From Isoetes taiwanensis (lineage: Eukaryota > Streptophyta > Lycopodiopsida > Isoetales > Isoetaceae), in contig JAJEKV010000008.1 in the NCBI GenBank assembly GCA_021234155.1, forward strand, positions 18,329,570 to 18,393,569: a stretch of 64,000 nt of DNA, read 5' to 3'. A program made the translations under genes and the position numbers. Below the pieces are notes generated by a model. The model saw only the letters and a program-made list of their open reading frames with translations, did not search any database and was not told the origin of the DNA. This document shows, in pieces, positions 33,322-43,713 of the stretch (positions are counted from its first letter, which is position 1; every line of letters starts with the position of its first letter).

Positions 33322-35315
33322 AATGTCTGCTCGTGCTTTCACTCCAGAGGAACTCCTTTGCGGGCGGCGTCTCGTTTGGGCGCCATCAAGCGTCATGAAG
33401 TTGCTTTCGAGATATGTATGACTTTGGTTATGATATTGAGGGAGGCCATATTAAGCTCCACGAGCTCGGTCGCGCCACCTACTCCTCGTGTTCACTCTCG
33501 TCCTGGCTCTCCTCCAGCGTGTAAACATTGTTCACAACCTCAGTCACCCCATCATACACATGTTCAGCCCCCTCCATCTTATTTCCACACTCCAGAGAGT
33601 GCCTACATTCATATCTCCTCTGGCCATACTCCTCTGCCTTCACAACCATCATCTCCCCCTGGTGGAATGGGTTATCCCCATGTCTCTTTCGGCCCTCCCC
33701 AAGTTTAGACATATCCCCAATCCCCTTCTTTTCAACATACTCTTCCAGTTTACACTCTCACTGATCTCAAACCTCACGCACAAGGCTCTCAAGGTCCTTC
33801 CCCACAGGATGCTCCTTTTCCAGACTCTCAAGGTTTTTCTGCACCTCTGCCACACCATACAGAGACTATGGCTGTTCCACCTCATTATGTACCTCCTCCC
33901 TACTCACCCCGCTCTATCGCCAAGGTCCGTCACAATCTTCTTTTCAGACTCTCAAACTGACCTATCCCACTTTTGGCAGTACTAAAGGCAAACCATTGGA
34001 TCAAAGTGCTCAAGCCCACATGGAAAAATTTAAGGCTCTGGCTGTCCTAAATGGTCACCTCAACCTCAACTGAAGTTCCACATCTTTTCCACCACGCTGC
34101 GTGGATCCCCTCATCAATGGCTCATGGCAAACAAAAGCCATTGGAAACAAAACTGGACCGAAATGGAGATTGCTTTCCTTTCTCATTATGGCACCACAGA
34201 TGATGATCAACTTCTTCTCAAGCAACTCAATGATCTTCAGCAAGAGCCCACGGAGGATTTTGCGGATCGTCTTCACATCCTTCTCAGCAAACTTCAAGAG
34301 TACCCCCACGAAAGCGGATCCTCGTCGGTTTCTCTGAGGAACTTCCTCCGGCTATTCGTCTCATGACTGAATACCTGTGCCCCAAGACTTTGGAGCAGGC
34401 CATCGAACTCGTCAATCATTCAGTTAATGTTTCCTCCCGAGGCGTGGCCCTCAAAGAGCTACCCTTCATCCCTCCTATCATGGTTCCTCAGACTGCAGTT
34501 TAGCCTCAACACTCTAATCCTCAACGCAGTCAAATTTGGTGCCACATCTGCAAATATCAAGGCCATTTGGCCAACGAGTGCAATTCCTCAAATGGTCCTC
34601 CTCATTGTAAACGCTGCAACATGTGCAATCATGCCACGGAAGAATGTACTCGTACTCATCCTACACCTTTCCGACAAAAGATGGTTTTTCAGGTCCAGGC
34701 CACGCCTCAGCAACAAACGTCATACCAACCTCAGCAATTTCAAGCTCGCCACTTCAACAGTATCCACCCTCTCAGCAATCTCAGCCGTCAAGAGGACAAG
34801 GCAACCGCCCCCCTTTTGATCCTTCCAAAGCTCAGTGTTATCATTGTCTGGAATGGGGTCATACCACCACGGCGTGCCCTCAACTTCCTCAGGTTCAAGT
34901 CCAACTTCCAGGCACGAATCAAACCACTTCTGTACGCCTCACGGCCTATCAACTTTGGATCGCTAATGGCAAACAAGGCCCTCGTCCTGTTCTCATGAAA
35001 CCACCACGAGTGCCTCAACAACAAAGGTATCAACAGCTCCTTCATCCACACCTCCTATGGATCAACAAGCACAGGAAGAAATTTACCAAGCTCTCAATCC
35101 TCCAGTGCAACCGTCAAATTGGGTTGGTCTGATTTCACGCCAGACCAGGGCTTCACGCCCCTTGACCATCATCCCTCATGATACGCAACCTGCTTTTGCA
35201 GTTGATATGATCCCTCATGATGAGGCCAAAAAAGTCCACTTTGCACCAGATTTGGATAAACTCATGCCTCATGCCATGCCTAATGTAAGACAAAGTATCC
35301 TCAACCTCATGTAGG
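33322..35315 (+). pseudogene. gag region, frameshifted, three CCHC zinc knuckles
   Basis: A possible start ATG lies at 33,324. A Pro-rich N-terminal part precedes the capsid-like block near 34,095-34,350: WLMANKSHWKQNWTEMEIAF, LSHYGTTDDDQLLLKQLNDL and DFADRLHILLSKLQ. Three knuckles follow: CHICKYQGHLANEC, CKRCNMCNHATEEC and CYHCLEWGHTTTAC, all CX2CX4HX4C. The first two share a frame and the third is in another, so there is at least one frameshift between them. Further breaks occur upstream, near 34,370 and near 35,313. No intact Gag can be made. Confidence 0.8.
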
Positions 35316-35329
35316 CTGCTGAAGGCCGA

Positions 35330-36637
35330 ATGCTTGCCAATGTTCACGCAACCACCCGAGCTCAGCAGGGTCACGATGCACCTCCGTCATCTCACAATCC
35401 ACGCTCTCAAACATATCCTAATATTGCTGCAGAGGTAGAGCTTCTCAACGAAGTTTCTGCTTCTTTACCTCAGACTTCCGCTCCCTTGGATCCTGCTGAT
35501 CCGTTTTCTCATGTTCCTTTGGAACTCCAAGAAGAACTCGCAAAGATCAAAATCCCTTTGAGTCTTGCCACAATTTTGAAACTTTGTCCTGCTCTCAAGG
35601 ACCAGTTACCCCTTCCCACTGTTCTGGTTGGAGCAGTGGCTACCTCCACACCCACGGTACATGCCATGGTGGGCAATCAACAAGTCAATCATGTTCAAAA
35701 AGATGGAGGCAGTGCTGTCAATCTTATTACTGATAAGCTCAGAAAGCAATTAGGCATCAAACAACTTTACCGTGCCCCCTATGACATCAAGTTGGCCAAT
35801 AGTCATATCATGCGCCCTCAAGGCGTCACACCCCTTCACATCAATATAGGAGAACTTAGATTCCCTTTGGAATTTGGTGTTTGGAAAGCCGGCGAAGATC
35901 CCGGTGATTATGAAATGTTGATAGGCAGACCTTTTCTCCGTCAGGCAAAAAGTATTCATTACTGGGCCACGGACCAGCTTGTCATTACAGATGGTCATCT
36001 CAATGCCACCATGGATTTAGAAACTGGCAAGTTAATCTCGGTTGAACATGCTGAACCTTCCATCTCCGACACTGATTCTGAAGAAGCACAAAATATCTAT
36101 AATGTTCAGGTTCCACCAGCAAGTTTGCCTCTCTCATCCTACCCTGAGTACGCTGATCCTTGGGGAGAGATGACTCTTGATCAGGACCAGGCTGTGGCCG
36201 CTCTCCTGGACCTTTACCTGGCTTCTTATAATCGAATTCAACGTCTTGACCATTTTTCGGTCACGGAACTCTCTTCGGAGCATGTGGATGTTCATACCGT
36301 CATGCAGCAACGTTTGCTCCATGATGATCAACAACCTCTTTTTTTCACCACTCAGGCTGCTGTCCCTCCCGTCATGCTTCAACCTCCTGCTCATCATGTA
36401 CAGGACACGGACGTGGTTCCACATATTCAAACTCTAGAGGTGGACATCGTGGACATTGGTAACAGTCAACCAGTCCGCCTAGCTGCCAATCTTCCACCAC
36501 CCTATAAAGCACGCGCTGTGACGCTGTTCAAAAAATTCAAACATATTTTTGCTTGGAGCTACAAAGACCTTAGAGGTATCAAGAACGAATTGGGAGAACT
36601 CACCATTCCTACCAAACCTGACGCACGCCCAATCTAG
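35330..36637 (+). pseudogene. Aspartic protease region of pol
   Basis: A 435-codon open frame. After a linker, KDGGSAVNLI (near 35,700) is the retroviral-type protease active-site strand (D-G/S-G-S-x-N). IGRPFLRQAKSIHYW marks the C-terminal part of the fold. The frame then runs through ANLPPPYKARAVTLFKKFKH and FAWSYKDLRGI, the usual approach to RT, and ends in TAG at 36,635. The next codons, QRQYRLNPNYRDRV, are the normal continuation, so the stop lies within pol and not between genes. Confidence 0.8.
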
Positions 36638-39075
36638 CAACGACAGTACAGGCTCAACCCAAATTACCGTGACCGTGTCAAGGCTGAAATTGACAAACTC
36701 TTAGCTGCTGGCTTGATTTATGAGGTCAAACACTCTGAATGGGTGAGCCCCATCGTCATTGCTCTCAAGCACAACGGTAAGATCCGCGTTTGTGTGGACT
36801 ACCGCAAACTCAATCAGGCTACGGAGCGTGATCACTTCCCGCTTCCCTTCACAGACCAGGTTCTTGAAGAGGTTGCTGGTCATGAGATGTACTCTTTCAT
36901 GGATGGCTTTTCCGGGTATAATCAAATTTCTATCAAGGAAGAAGATCAACTCAAAACTACCTTCACCACCCCGTGGGGCACTTTTGCCTACAAGGTGGTT
37001 CCTTTTGGTTTATCAAACTCTCCGTCCACCTTCCAGCGCATTATGCTTTTAGTCTTTCATGACTATATGAAGGATAAACCTTTTCTCCAGATCTTTCAAG
37101 ATGACTTTTCAGCCTACAGCTCCATGGACGACCACCTGGAGAAGTTAAAGCTGGTCTTTCAGAAATGTGATGAGTCTGGCATCAGTCTAAATCCTGAGAA
37201 ATGCACCTTTTGCGTCACTTCAGGTGTTTTTTTGGGTCATGTGGTTAGTCAAGAAGGCATCACCACGGATCCTGCTAAAATCAATTGTGTGCTAAAGGCT
37301 CAAGCACCCTCAAATATTAAGGAGACACGTCCCTTCCTGGGCAAGGTCAACTACTATTCTACCTTCATTCCTGGACTTGCGGCAATTGCGGATCCCATTC
37401 ATAAACTCACGGGTGATGAATCCACTTGGGCTTGGAATCCCCAGGTGGAAGCTGCTTTTCAGAAGTTAAAGCTGTTACTTACTCAGGCCCCCTGTATCCA
37501 ACGTTTCCGTCACTATTTGTTGGGAAGCAAGATCAAGTTCTTTGTTGATCATCAAGCTCTTCTTTACTTGATCAACAAGGCCACGCCCACGGGTCGAATT
37601 GCTCGTTGGGTCCTTCTTATGCAAGAATTTGCTCCCTTTGAAATTGTTCATAAGGCAGGCAAGTCTCATGTGGTGCCCGATTATCTTTCACGCATCCACA
37701 CAGATGATACCTCCACGGGTGTTTCTGACGCCTTTCCAGACGCTCAATTGTTCCTTGTCACGGCCACACCCCATTGGTTCCACAACTTTCAGCAGTATCT
37801 CCTCACTAGAGCTCTTCCCTCCGAAGACCCCACGCTCTCCCCAGAAAAGCTTCGCTCACGCCGCCGTCAGTTTCTCCGAGAAGTCCGTGACTACACCATG
37901 GTTGCGGGCCATCTATACAAACGCGGCAAAGACATGGTCCTTCGTTTGCCTGATATCGTTCGACAAGCCCATGACGGGCTTGGTGGCGGTCATTTCAGTG
38001 GTGACACCACGGCACACAAAATTCTTCTGGCAGGATACTTCTGGCCCACGCTATTCAAGGATGACCACGCCCACGCCCGCACGTATGACGTCTGTCAGCG
38101 TGTGGGACATCCCACGGCCCGCGACGCTCTTCCGTTGACGCCGATCGCCACGCCACTTCCCTTCAGCAAATGGGGAATGGATTTTGTGGGGCCCATGGAT
38201 CCTCCTGCGCGGCACACCCGTGCCCGTTACATTCTGGTCATCACGGATTATGCTACAAAGTGGGCGGAGGCTTGTGCACTTCCAGACAACACTGCAGCCA
38301 GCACGGCCAAGGTTCTGTACACACATATCATTACGCATTTTGGTTGTCCCACGGAACTTGTTAGTGATCGTGGCGTCCATTTTGTCAATCATACCATCAA
38401 GGCGCTGACGGATTATCTTCATATCCAGCACAGGAAGAGTACCCCTTACTATCCTCAAGGGAATGGTTTGGCTGAAAGTACAAACAAAACTCTCATCACT
38501 ATTCTAAAGAAAATTTGTGATGCATCTCGCACGGATTGGCAAGACAAGTTGCCTACAGTTCTTTGGGCTTACAACACCAGTTTCAAAATTGCTACTGGCC
38601 GCACTCCTTTAAAGTTGGTTTAGGGTCAAGAAGCTCTTATGCCCTTTGAATATATCCTTCTGACTCTTCGTTTCCTACTTGCTACAGCACATAATCCACC
38701 TGCTGCTCTTAAATAAAGGGTTTATCAACTTGAACAGTTGGATGAACTTATGAGAGATGCTTATATTCGGGTTCTTCATGGCCAACAGTTGCAGAAATCA
38801 TTGCATGACAAACATCTGAAAGCCAAAACATTTCAAGAGGTGATTTGGTTCTGCTTTATGACTCTCGTTATAAAAATTTTCCGGGTAAATTAAAGTTTCG
38901 TTGGTTGGGTCCGTATCAAATTCTGCAAGTGGTGCAACCCAATGTTTTCAAACTGGCCGAATTAGATGGTACTCCATTACCTACACTAGTTAATGGTTTT
39001 CGCTTCAAACGATTTCACACAGAAGCTACCAAAATTCATTCAAAAGATCAACATCAACATTCAGATACAGAATAA
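36638..39075 (+). pseudogene. RT, truncated RNase H and integrase of pol
   Basis: RT: EWVSPIVIALKHNGKIRVCV, DYRKLNQATERDHFPLPFTD, FMDGFSGYNQI, FGLSNSPSTFQRIM and the catalytic FQDDFSAYS. RNase H: LTQAPCIQ joins directly to RFRHYLLGSKIKFFVDHQAL, so about 70 residues with the first catalytic Asp (CDAS type) and Glu (TEKE) are missing in frame. Integrase: the zinc site keeps its two His, but its first Cys is Tyr (TYDVCQ). The catalytic triad is visible as WGMDFVGP, VSDRGVHF and GLAESTNKTL. After 38,623 a stop interrupts LV*GQEALMPFEY, and further stops and one frameshift precede the C-terminal VLLYDSRYKNFPGKLKFRWL and GPYQILQVV (to 39,075). Confidence 0.88.
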
Positions 39076-39165
39076 AGTGACTAGAAGACTATTTATATTA
39101 TAGTAGCCGCGCAAAAAAACAAAAGTGGGCATTGCCCATATACATCCCCTATGGGATGAGCCCCT

Positions 39166-39405
39166 CTACTCCGGGTTCGGAGCAGAGGTTATGCGGAGGA
39201 CATGGTAGAGGTTTTGCTCAGGATCCCAGCGCAGATGCACCACCACCTCCATGGCGTTCGTTAAAGGATCGGGATGCTCCGCCATCCCGTCGCACCAGCC
39301 GTCCATAGGGATGCCGCGATTGCGGCACTTCCAGAGGTCGAGGGCGTTCATCTTGCAAGTCACCCACTCTTGGCAGTTTCGCGGCATTGTACACTCCTGC
39401 TCCAT
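39166..39405 (-). CDS. Small antisense ORF inside the retrotransposon, 79 aa
   Basis: An ATG at 39405 opens 79 codons on the minus strand: MEQECTMPRNCQEWV, then KMNALDLWKCRNRGIPMDGW, then MEVVVHLRWDPEQNLYHVLR and a stop at 39166. It is rich in Trp and Cys (five Cys in the first half) and has no signal peptide or membrane segment. It sits between integrase and the 3' sense ORF. A TATA and inverted CCAAT box lie at proper distances upstream. Antisense ORFs at this position are known in some Tat-lineage elements (Retand, Grande). I cannot tell whether this one is homologous. A chance ORF is possible, but the promoter context argues against it. Confidence 0.45.
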   Translation of the reverse strand: MEQECTMPRNCQEWVTCKMNALDLWKCRNRGIPMDGWCDGMAEHPDPLTNAMEVVVHLRWDPEQNLYHVLRITSAPNPE

Positions 39406-39443
39406 CACTGCAAACTGGTGTCTCAGCTTCGACCACTGCTCGT

Positions 39444-39490
39444 CTTATATAGCCCAACCGCTTGGAGCTCTGCCGACGTGGACCAATCAC
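39444..39490 (-). promoter_or_regulatory. Antisense TATA/CCAAT-type promoter
   Basis: On the minus strand, GTGATTGGTCC (inverted CCAAT) is followed after about 30 bp by GGGCTATATAAGACG. The TATA box (39,444-39,451) is about 40 bp before the antisense ATG, predicting a start near 39,415 and a very short leader. Confidence 0.5.
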
Positions 39491-39949
39491 AACATTGCTA
39501 ATGTGGTTGCAATGCAAGGCTCTTTCTAAATGCAGAATTTTTCTCCCGCCGCATATCTAGCTATGGTACTGTCTGACACCTTCTCTTTTATGCTATCCCA
39601 CTTCGAGTTGCCTGCATTAATTGCCCTCCCTTCCTTTTACGCCCGTCAGTCATTATTATTTGTACCTTCACCCCAGTGTCAAATCCTACCGTTCCTTCAC
39701 GACGCATCTCCACCCTTCATCTGCCTTTCCTTCACTACTCGGGGACTTAGCCAAAATTTTGCCTTTCAAGCGCCCTTTTCCGATCTGTTGCCATCTGGCC
39801 CCATCAACGGCTCCTTTTCACTCTCGTCATGCCGCTTCGCCACAGCCGTATGCCCTAACGCCTTTTCGCCTTACTTCGTTTTCGTCTTCCGCTCTCCGCC
39901 CTCCGGCTTCCTTCAATCCGCTCTCACGCTTCCTTCTTTCGTTTTTTGC

Positions 39950-40785
39950 CATGGCTGTTTCACCAAAATTCCCTACTCTTCAGGTTACTGCTCCAAAGGA
40001 TCCAGCTCTTTTTGAGTCTGTTACTTTTTCCACTCCTACCTTTCGTGATGCCCTGGAAGGTCCCAGTCGCGAAATTGCAGAACGCCACGGGCTGTATGAA
40101 TTCTCTAGGCAGGAACTCCCTGCCCCAAATCCGAATCAACTCAGGCATGGTCAACACCACGGCAGGTTATGCCACCAGAGTCGATCAGACCGATATTTTA
40201 TTCACTCTAGGTCTTCTTTCTCAGGTATTCCAGTTACCTCTTCGCATGCCTTCTTTGTCTTGGGCTGCTTTACAGGAACAGGATGTCATCAAGTATGGCC
40301 AACTTCCTTATCAGGCCAACACTCATCGTCTCACGAACATTGCCAAATCCTATGATATTTTTGTCAAATTTCTGTGGCGAAAGTTCTATGGGTATTCCAT
40401 CAAGAATACCCACATAAATAAGCAGTTTTTCAACATTGTTGTCTTGGCCATCCACTCCACCCACTCTATTGATTGGCCTCAAATTTTGTTCCTCTGCCTC
40501 CTTCATGAAATTGATCGCATCCGAGCAACTCCTTCTTCGGGCCTTGAATCTACTATAGGTGCTCATCTGCAGGCCATCCTCCATCATTGTCTCCCTCTCC
40601 CCAGTCAGGGTTCACCCACTCATCCAAACACCACGTCTCAAGCATCCACCAAACAGCCCTCCAATCCCATTCCTGTTGACCAAAACCTTCATGCCGAAAC
40701 TTCACGCCCCCAGTCTTCTCCTCCTCCTCCTCATCGTGCTCAAAAAAAAAAAACATGTTGTGACTGTCTCCTCTTCCGCCACTGA
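39950..40785 (+). pseudogene. Extra 3' ORF, N-terminal part
   Basis: The ATG at 39,950 begins MAVSPKFPTLQVTAPKDPAL and DALEGPSREIAERHGLYEFS. The conceptual frame then shifts into INSGMVNTTAGYATRVDQTD, ILFTLGLLSQVFQLPLRMPS, FVKFLWRKFYGYSI and a Pro/Ser-rich tail. The folded part has alternating hydrophobic helices and an LPLRMPSLSW block. It vaguely resembles the plant-mobile/plant-transposon domains seen in other retroelement-associated ORFs, but I do not claim the family. A 13-A run near 40,741 and a 16-bp duplication at 40,786 break the link to the next segment. Confidence 0.55.
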
Positions 40786-42212
40786 AACTGTACACTCCTG
40801 AAACTGTACACTCCAGTTCTCATCATATTTCTCAGGCGTCACAGTCAAATCGACAATCGGACCCTGCACATCCACCGTCCAGACAAACTCTTTATCAATA
40901 CCAACAGGATGTCCAGGCCGTCATGCTCAAGCTTCAAGACTCTCAGGAAACTTTCATGAACGGAATTCAAGGTTACATGGAGAACACGGAAGCACTTCAT
41001 AGGGACTTCCAGACTGCCACCATCAAAATTCAATCTCTTGAAGATAGTCTTCAACAAAAGCACGAGGCTCTTTTACAGGCCCGTGAATCTCTCAAGGCTG
41101 AACTGGAACAGACTAGCCTGCTCGCTGATCAACAGGCTCAGTTACAGTCAACTATTCAAGAATTATTGGCTACCAACAAGGATAAGGATAAACTCCTTGC
41201 AGACAAGGATAAACTCCTTGCAGATCTCCAAACCATGTACACGGAGCTCTCTCAGAATTACAACAACCAGATCCAAGACCTTGGTGAGCGCGATGTGCGC
41301 ATCACTTCTCTCGAAGACCAACTTTCCACGCTGCACAGTCAAGTCACGCCTCTCCAAGCTCAACTCCTTGAAGCCCAGAAGCAGAAGATAATTGATGATA
41401 CAGAAATTGCCACTCTTCGGCTTCAAAGCACCACTCAAGTGCCTACATCTTCCCAGGCCACGCTCTCTCACCGGAAGTTCCGTGATCAGTCCCGTCTTTT
41501 TGCTGACAAAGATAATCAGATCCGCGACTTGAAAAATCAACTCCAGCAAGCTGTTCAATCTACGGACGAAGCCCAGAGTCAACATGAGGTATATATTGAT
41601 CTTGCTCTCCGCATTCCTACGGACTTCTTTACTCCTTCCAGTTATCTGGATTATGTAGTTGCTCGACGCCATCTATTTCTTCTCAAGTGGTATTCGGCAA
41701 ACGGCAAGCTTAATGCGCCCCTGGACAGCGAGGATTTTCTCAGGATCTGGCCGGACCTTTCTATTGAAGACAAAGGCTTACTCTGTGCCCTCTTAGTCTT
41801 TGATCAACTCCACTGTGAGGCTTCCGATTTGGTCATCTTCCGTGTTGTTCAGCCTATGGCTTATATCTTTCATGATTTTTATCTGGCTGATACACAGGAT
41901 AAATTCTTAGATGAGGCCCATCGAATTTTTCAAGGCAACCCTCATGCTCACTGGTTGTTATTAGAGACCAATCCGTATTTACAGGATCCTGCTCGGTCCA
42001 ACACTCTACGCACTGAGTACATGCCTGAGCTTGCTCATCACCTACCTCTCTGGCAAATAGAGACGCTCGCACAGGTGCGGAAGAATTTAACTCACCCTGA
42101 GGACCTTCCGTTTGCTCAAGTTTACTTACACCACTTGGGTGGCTACAACACACGGCGTGCCTTTCTGGACAGTCAAACCATCCCCATGGGTTGGGTCTCA
42201 CCACCAGTTTAG
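40786..42212 (+). pseudogene. Extra 3' ORF, coiled-coil part
   Basis: The open frame from 40,923 (429 codons; it extends upstream in frame through SHHISQASQSNRQS) starts MLKLQDSQETFMNGIQGYME. It runs about 220 residues of heptad-rich coiled coil: LEDSLQQKHEALLQARESLK, an in-frame direct repeat KDKLLADKDKLLAD at about 41,190-41,225, and LHSQVTPLQAQLLEAQKQKI. A globular C-terminal part follows (IPTDFFTPSSYLDYVVARRH, YLHHLGGYNTRRAFLDSQTI). No membrane segment or signal peptide is present, so it is unlike a retroviral envelope. The reading frame has a TAG at 42,210, after which the same frame continues. Confidence 0.65.
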
Positions 42213-42950
42213 AACATGCTCTCAGGATCTGATTGGGACCAGTGGTGCCGTGCTCTTGATGCAGACCTTGTTCGTGAATTCAGGGAACAGGCCCAGCAGC
42301 CCACGCCCACGGGCACCGCTCAATCTCCGTATGCTTCCTTGGGTGCACCACCATGCCCTAGGTATCTCACCTCGGATTGGCGTCTTCCCTTTTGGACTAA
42401 GGTCCCGGAAGGCCACGCTGGGTGGACTCCTCCTCAGATCTCCACGGATCTCCGCTGGGATCCGCGCTTTGTTCGACGCTCCAATTGGGAGAATGGTGCT
42501 ACTTTGGAGCACACTAAAAATTGGATCTACATCCCTAATGAGCGAGGTTGGCAGACGCCCACTCAAGCTGTCTCTGGCCTTGATCTCTTTTTGGAACGTG
42601 CTGCCACCTCCCCGGATCCCTCTGTACATCGACAAGTAGATTTCTGTGCTGCTTTGAAGTGCCTTCTGTTGAGTTCTCTTGCCAGACAGCGTCCTATCTA
42701 TTATTGCAACCCGAATGCCAGCGTCAGTACCTTCTCATGGAATGCTAGTTTGTCTCTGCTGAAGCACACCGTGCCCTTGAAGAGATGGTGCACTCTGGGT
42801 TTCTCATTGACGCTCATCCAGCAATAGGTCTAAATACTCCTGAAGCTCTCACGGCACGACAAGACCTTACTATCACTCTGGCAACCGCCCTCATACACGC
42901 CAGGATGACTTTCAAGTTGCTGGATTTCCACCATCAGAGACTCTTCCCCC
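42213..42950 (+). pseudogene. Extra 3' ORF, C-terminal part
   Basis: Same frame as the coiled-coil segment after one TAG: MLSGSDWDQWCRALDADLVR, TKVPEGHAGWTPPQISTDLR, WDPRFVRRSNWENGATLEHT and AVSGLDLFLERAATSP. Near 42,700 the sense frame shifts to AHRALEEMVHSGFLIDAHPA and HARMTFKLLDFHHQRLF, which ends at the polypurine tract. The three segments together suggest one ancestral protein of roughly 1000 residues. Trp-rich, family unknown. Confidence 0.55.
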
Positions 42951-42974
42951 TTTTCTCATCCCTGAGTGTCGTTT

Positions 42975-42986
42975 GGTGGGGGGGAG
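42975..42986 (+). other. Polypurine tract
   Basis: GGTGGGGGGGAG directly abuts the TG of the 3' LTR. It is the plus-strand primer site and fixes the LTR start. Confidence 0.85.
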
Positions 42987-43574
42987 TGCTAGTCCTGTAC
43001 GTCCTGGTACAGGACTATTCATGCACACCGCGGACCAGGTCAAGAACAAGGAGCCACAGTCAGGTCCAGGTCAGTCTCAAAAGCCCAGCAGAAGACCAAG
43101 CATCAGACCATGCAGAAGGCCACGGGCACGCCAAAGAAGAGGTAGAGAAGAGACAAGTGACGGGCCATCAGCGTCAGCGTGATTCCAAACATTTCAAGAG
43201 GCACCGCCAGCATTCCCACAAATCAGGCCTCCTTCCAGAAGTCAGCACCAAGATCTGACAGAGTGTCTATATTGGGCCGAGGCCATTGTACTATATATAT
43301 GAGTAGAGCTAACATTCGAGTTTTAGATGAGTTTTTGGTTCTTGTCTCCATCATTTTCTCTCTCGATTGCGAGAGCTCATGTATTCTCATTGATATCAAG
43401 GAGTTTTGTTCTCTTCATTGTGTTCTCATTTGTCTTTTCTTTTGTCTTCTCTTTTTCTCCTTCCTTTGTTCTTTTGCAAATCCCGCGTGACACAGCTCCC
43501 GGATTCTCCTGTTTGATACAAGGGTCCTCACAGAGGGCTGTCTTGCAGGAGTTCCCGAACCCAGACCCCAAACA
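42987..43574 (+). repeat. 3' LTR of the gypsy element
   Basis: Starts TGCTAGTCC and ends CCCCAAACA. It is collinear with the 5' LTR, including AGGCCATTGTACTATATATA and TTTTTGGTTCTTGTCTCCAT. Followed by the TGTCT duplication (43,575-43,579). Confidence 0.92.
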
Positions 43575-43713
43575 TGTCTAAGTTGGATGTCCAATTTGTA
43601 TGTCTGCAAGAACACAAATGTCGCAAGGGGATACGACAAAGCTTGCGGATATGATCGGCCGACATTTCAATGCATTGGTGGCAGCAGCTGATTCAGCTAG
43701 TGCAGGAGTTATT
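43575..43713 (+). pseudogene. LINE endonuclease continuation
   Basis: After the TGTCT duplication the frame reads KLDVQFVCLQEHKC, then DTTKLADMIGRHFNALVAAA and SAGVI. This continues the endonuclease that stopped at 32,689. It is cut again at 43,714 by a second LTR element. Confidence 0.8.

Larger units (their letters stand above)
32690..43574 (+). mobile_element. Complete Ty3/gypsy LTR retrotransposon, 10,885 bp, Tat/Athila-like
   Basis: Bounded by LTRs of 586 and 588 bp (TG...CA), an exact TGTCT duplication, a degenerate tRNA-Asp-like primer site and a G-rich polypurine tract. Gene order is gag with three CCHC knuckles, protease, RT, RNase H remnant, integrase, then about 3.9 kb of extra sequence before the 3' LTR. 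Protease-RT-RNaseH-integrase order places it in Ty3/gypsy. The FQDDFSAYS form of the RT box, the primer site and the long 3' extension fit the Tat/Athila (non-chromodomain) group. Every coding region contains stops or frameshifts, and the LTRs differ by many CG-to-CA/TG changes and small indels, so it is an old, methylation-decayed insertion. Confidence 0.93.

Noticed and set aside
33358-34089. Overlapping ORFs in all frames as separate genes
   Set aside because: They are frames of the Pro/Ser/His-rich, frameshifted gag region. Most are shadows.
36635-36643. Tobamovirus-type readthrough signal
   Set aside because: TAG CAA is present, but the next codon (CGA) breaks the CARYYA consensus, and other stops occur in the same pol. 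Decay is simpler.
39621-40355. 244-codon plus ORF as a gene start
   Set aside because: Its first half is a low-complexity Ser/Pro frame. The protein-like part begins at the internal ATG at 39,950, and a frame change follows.
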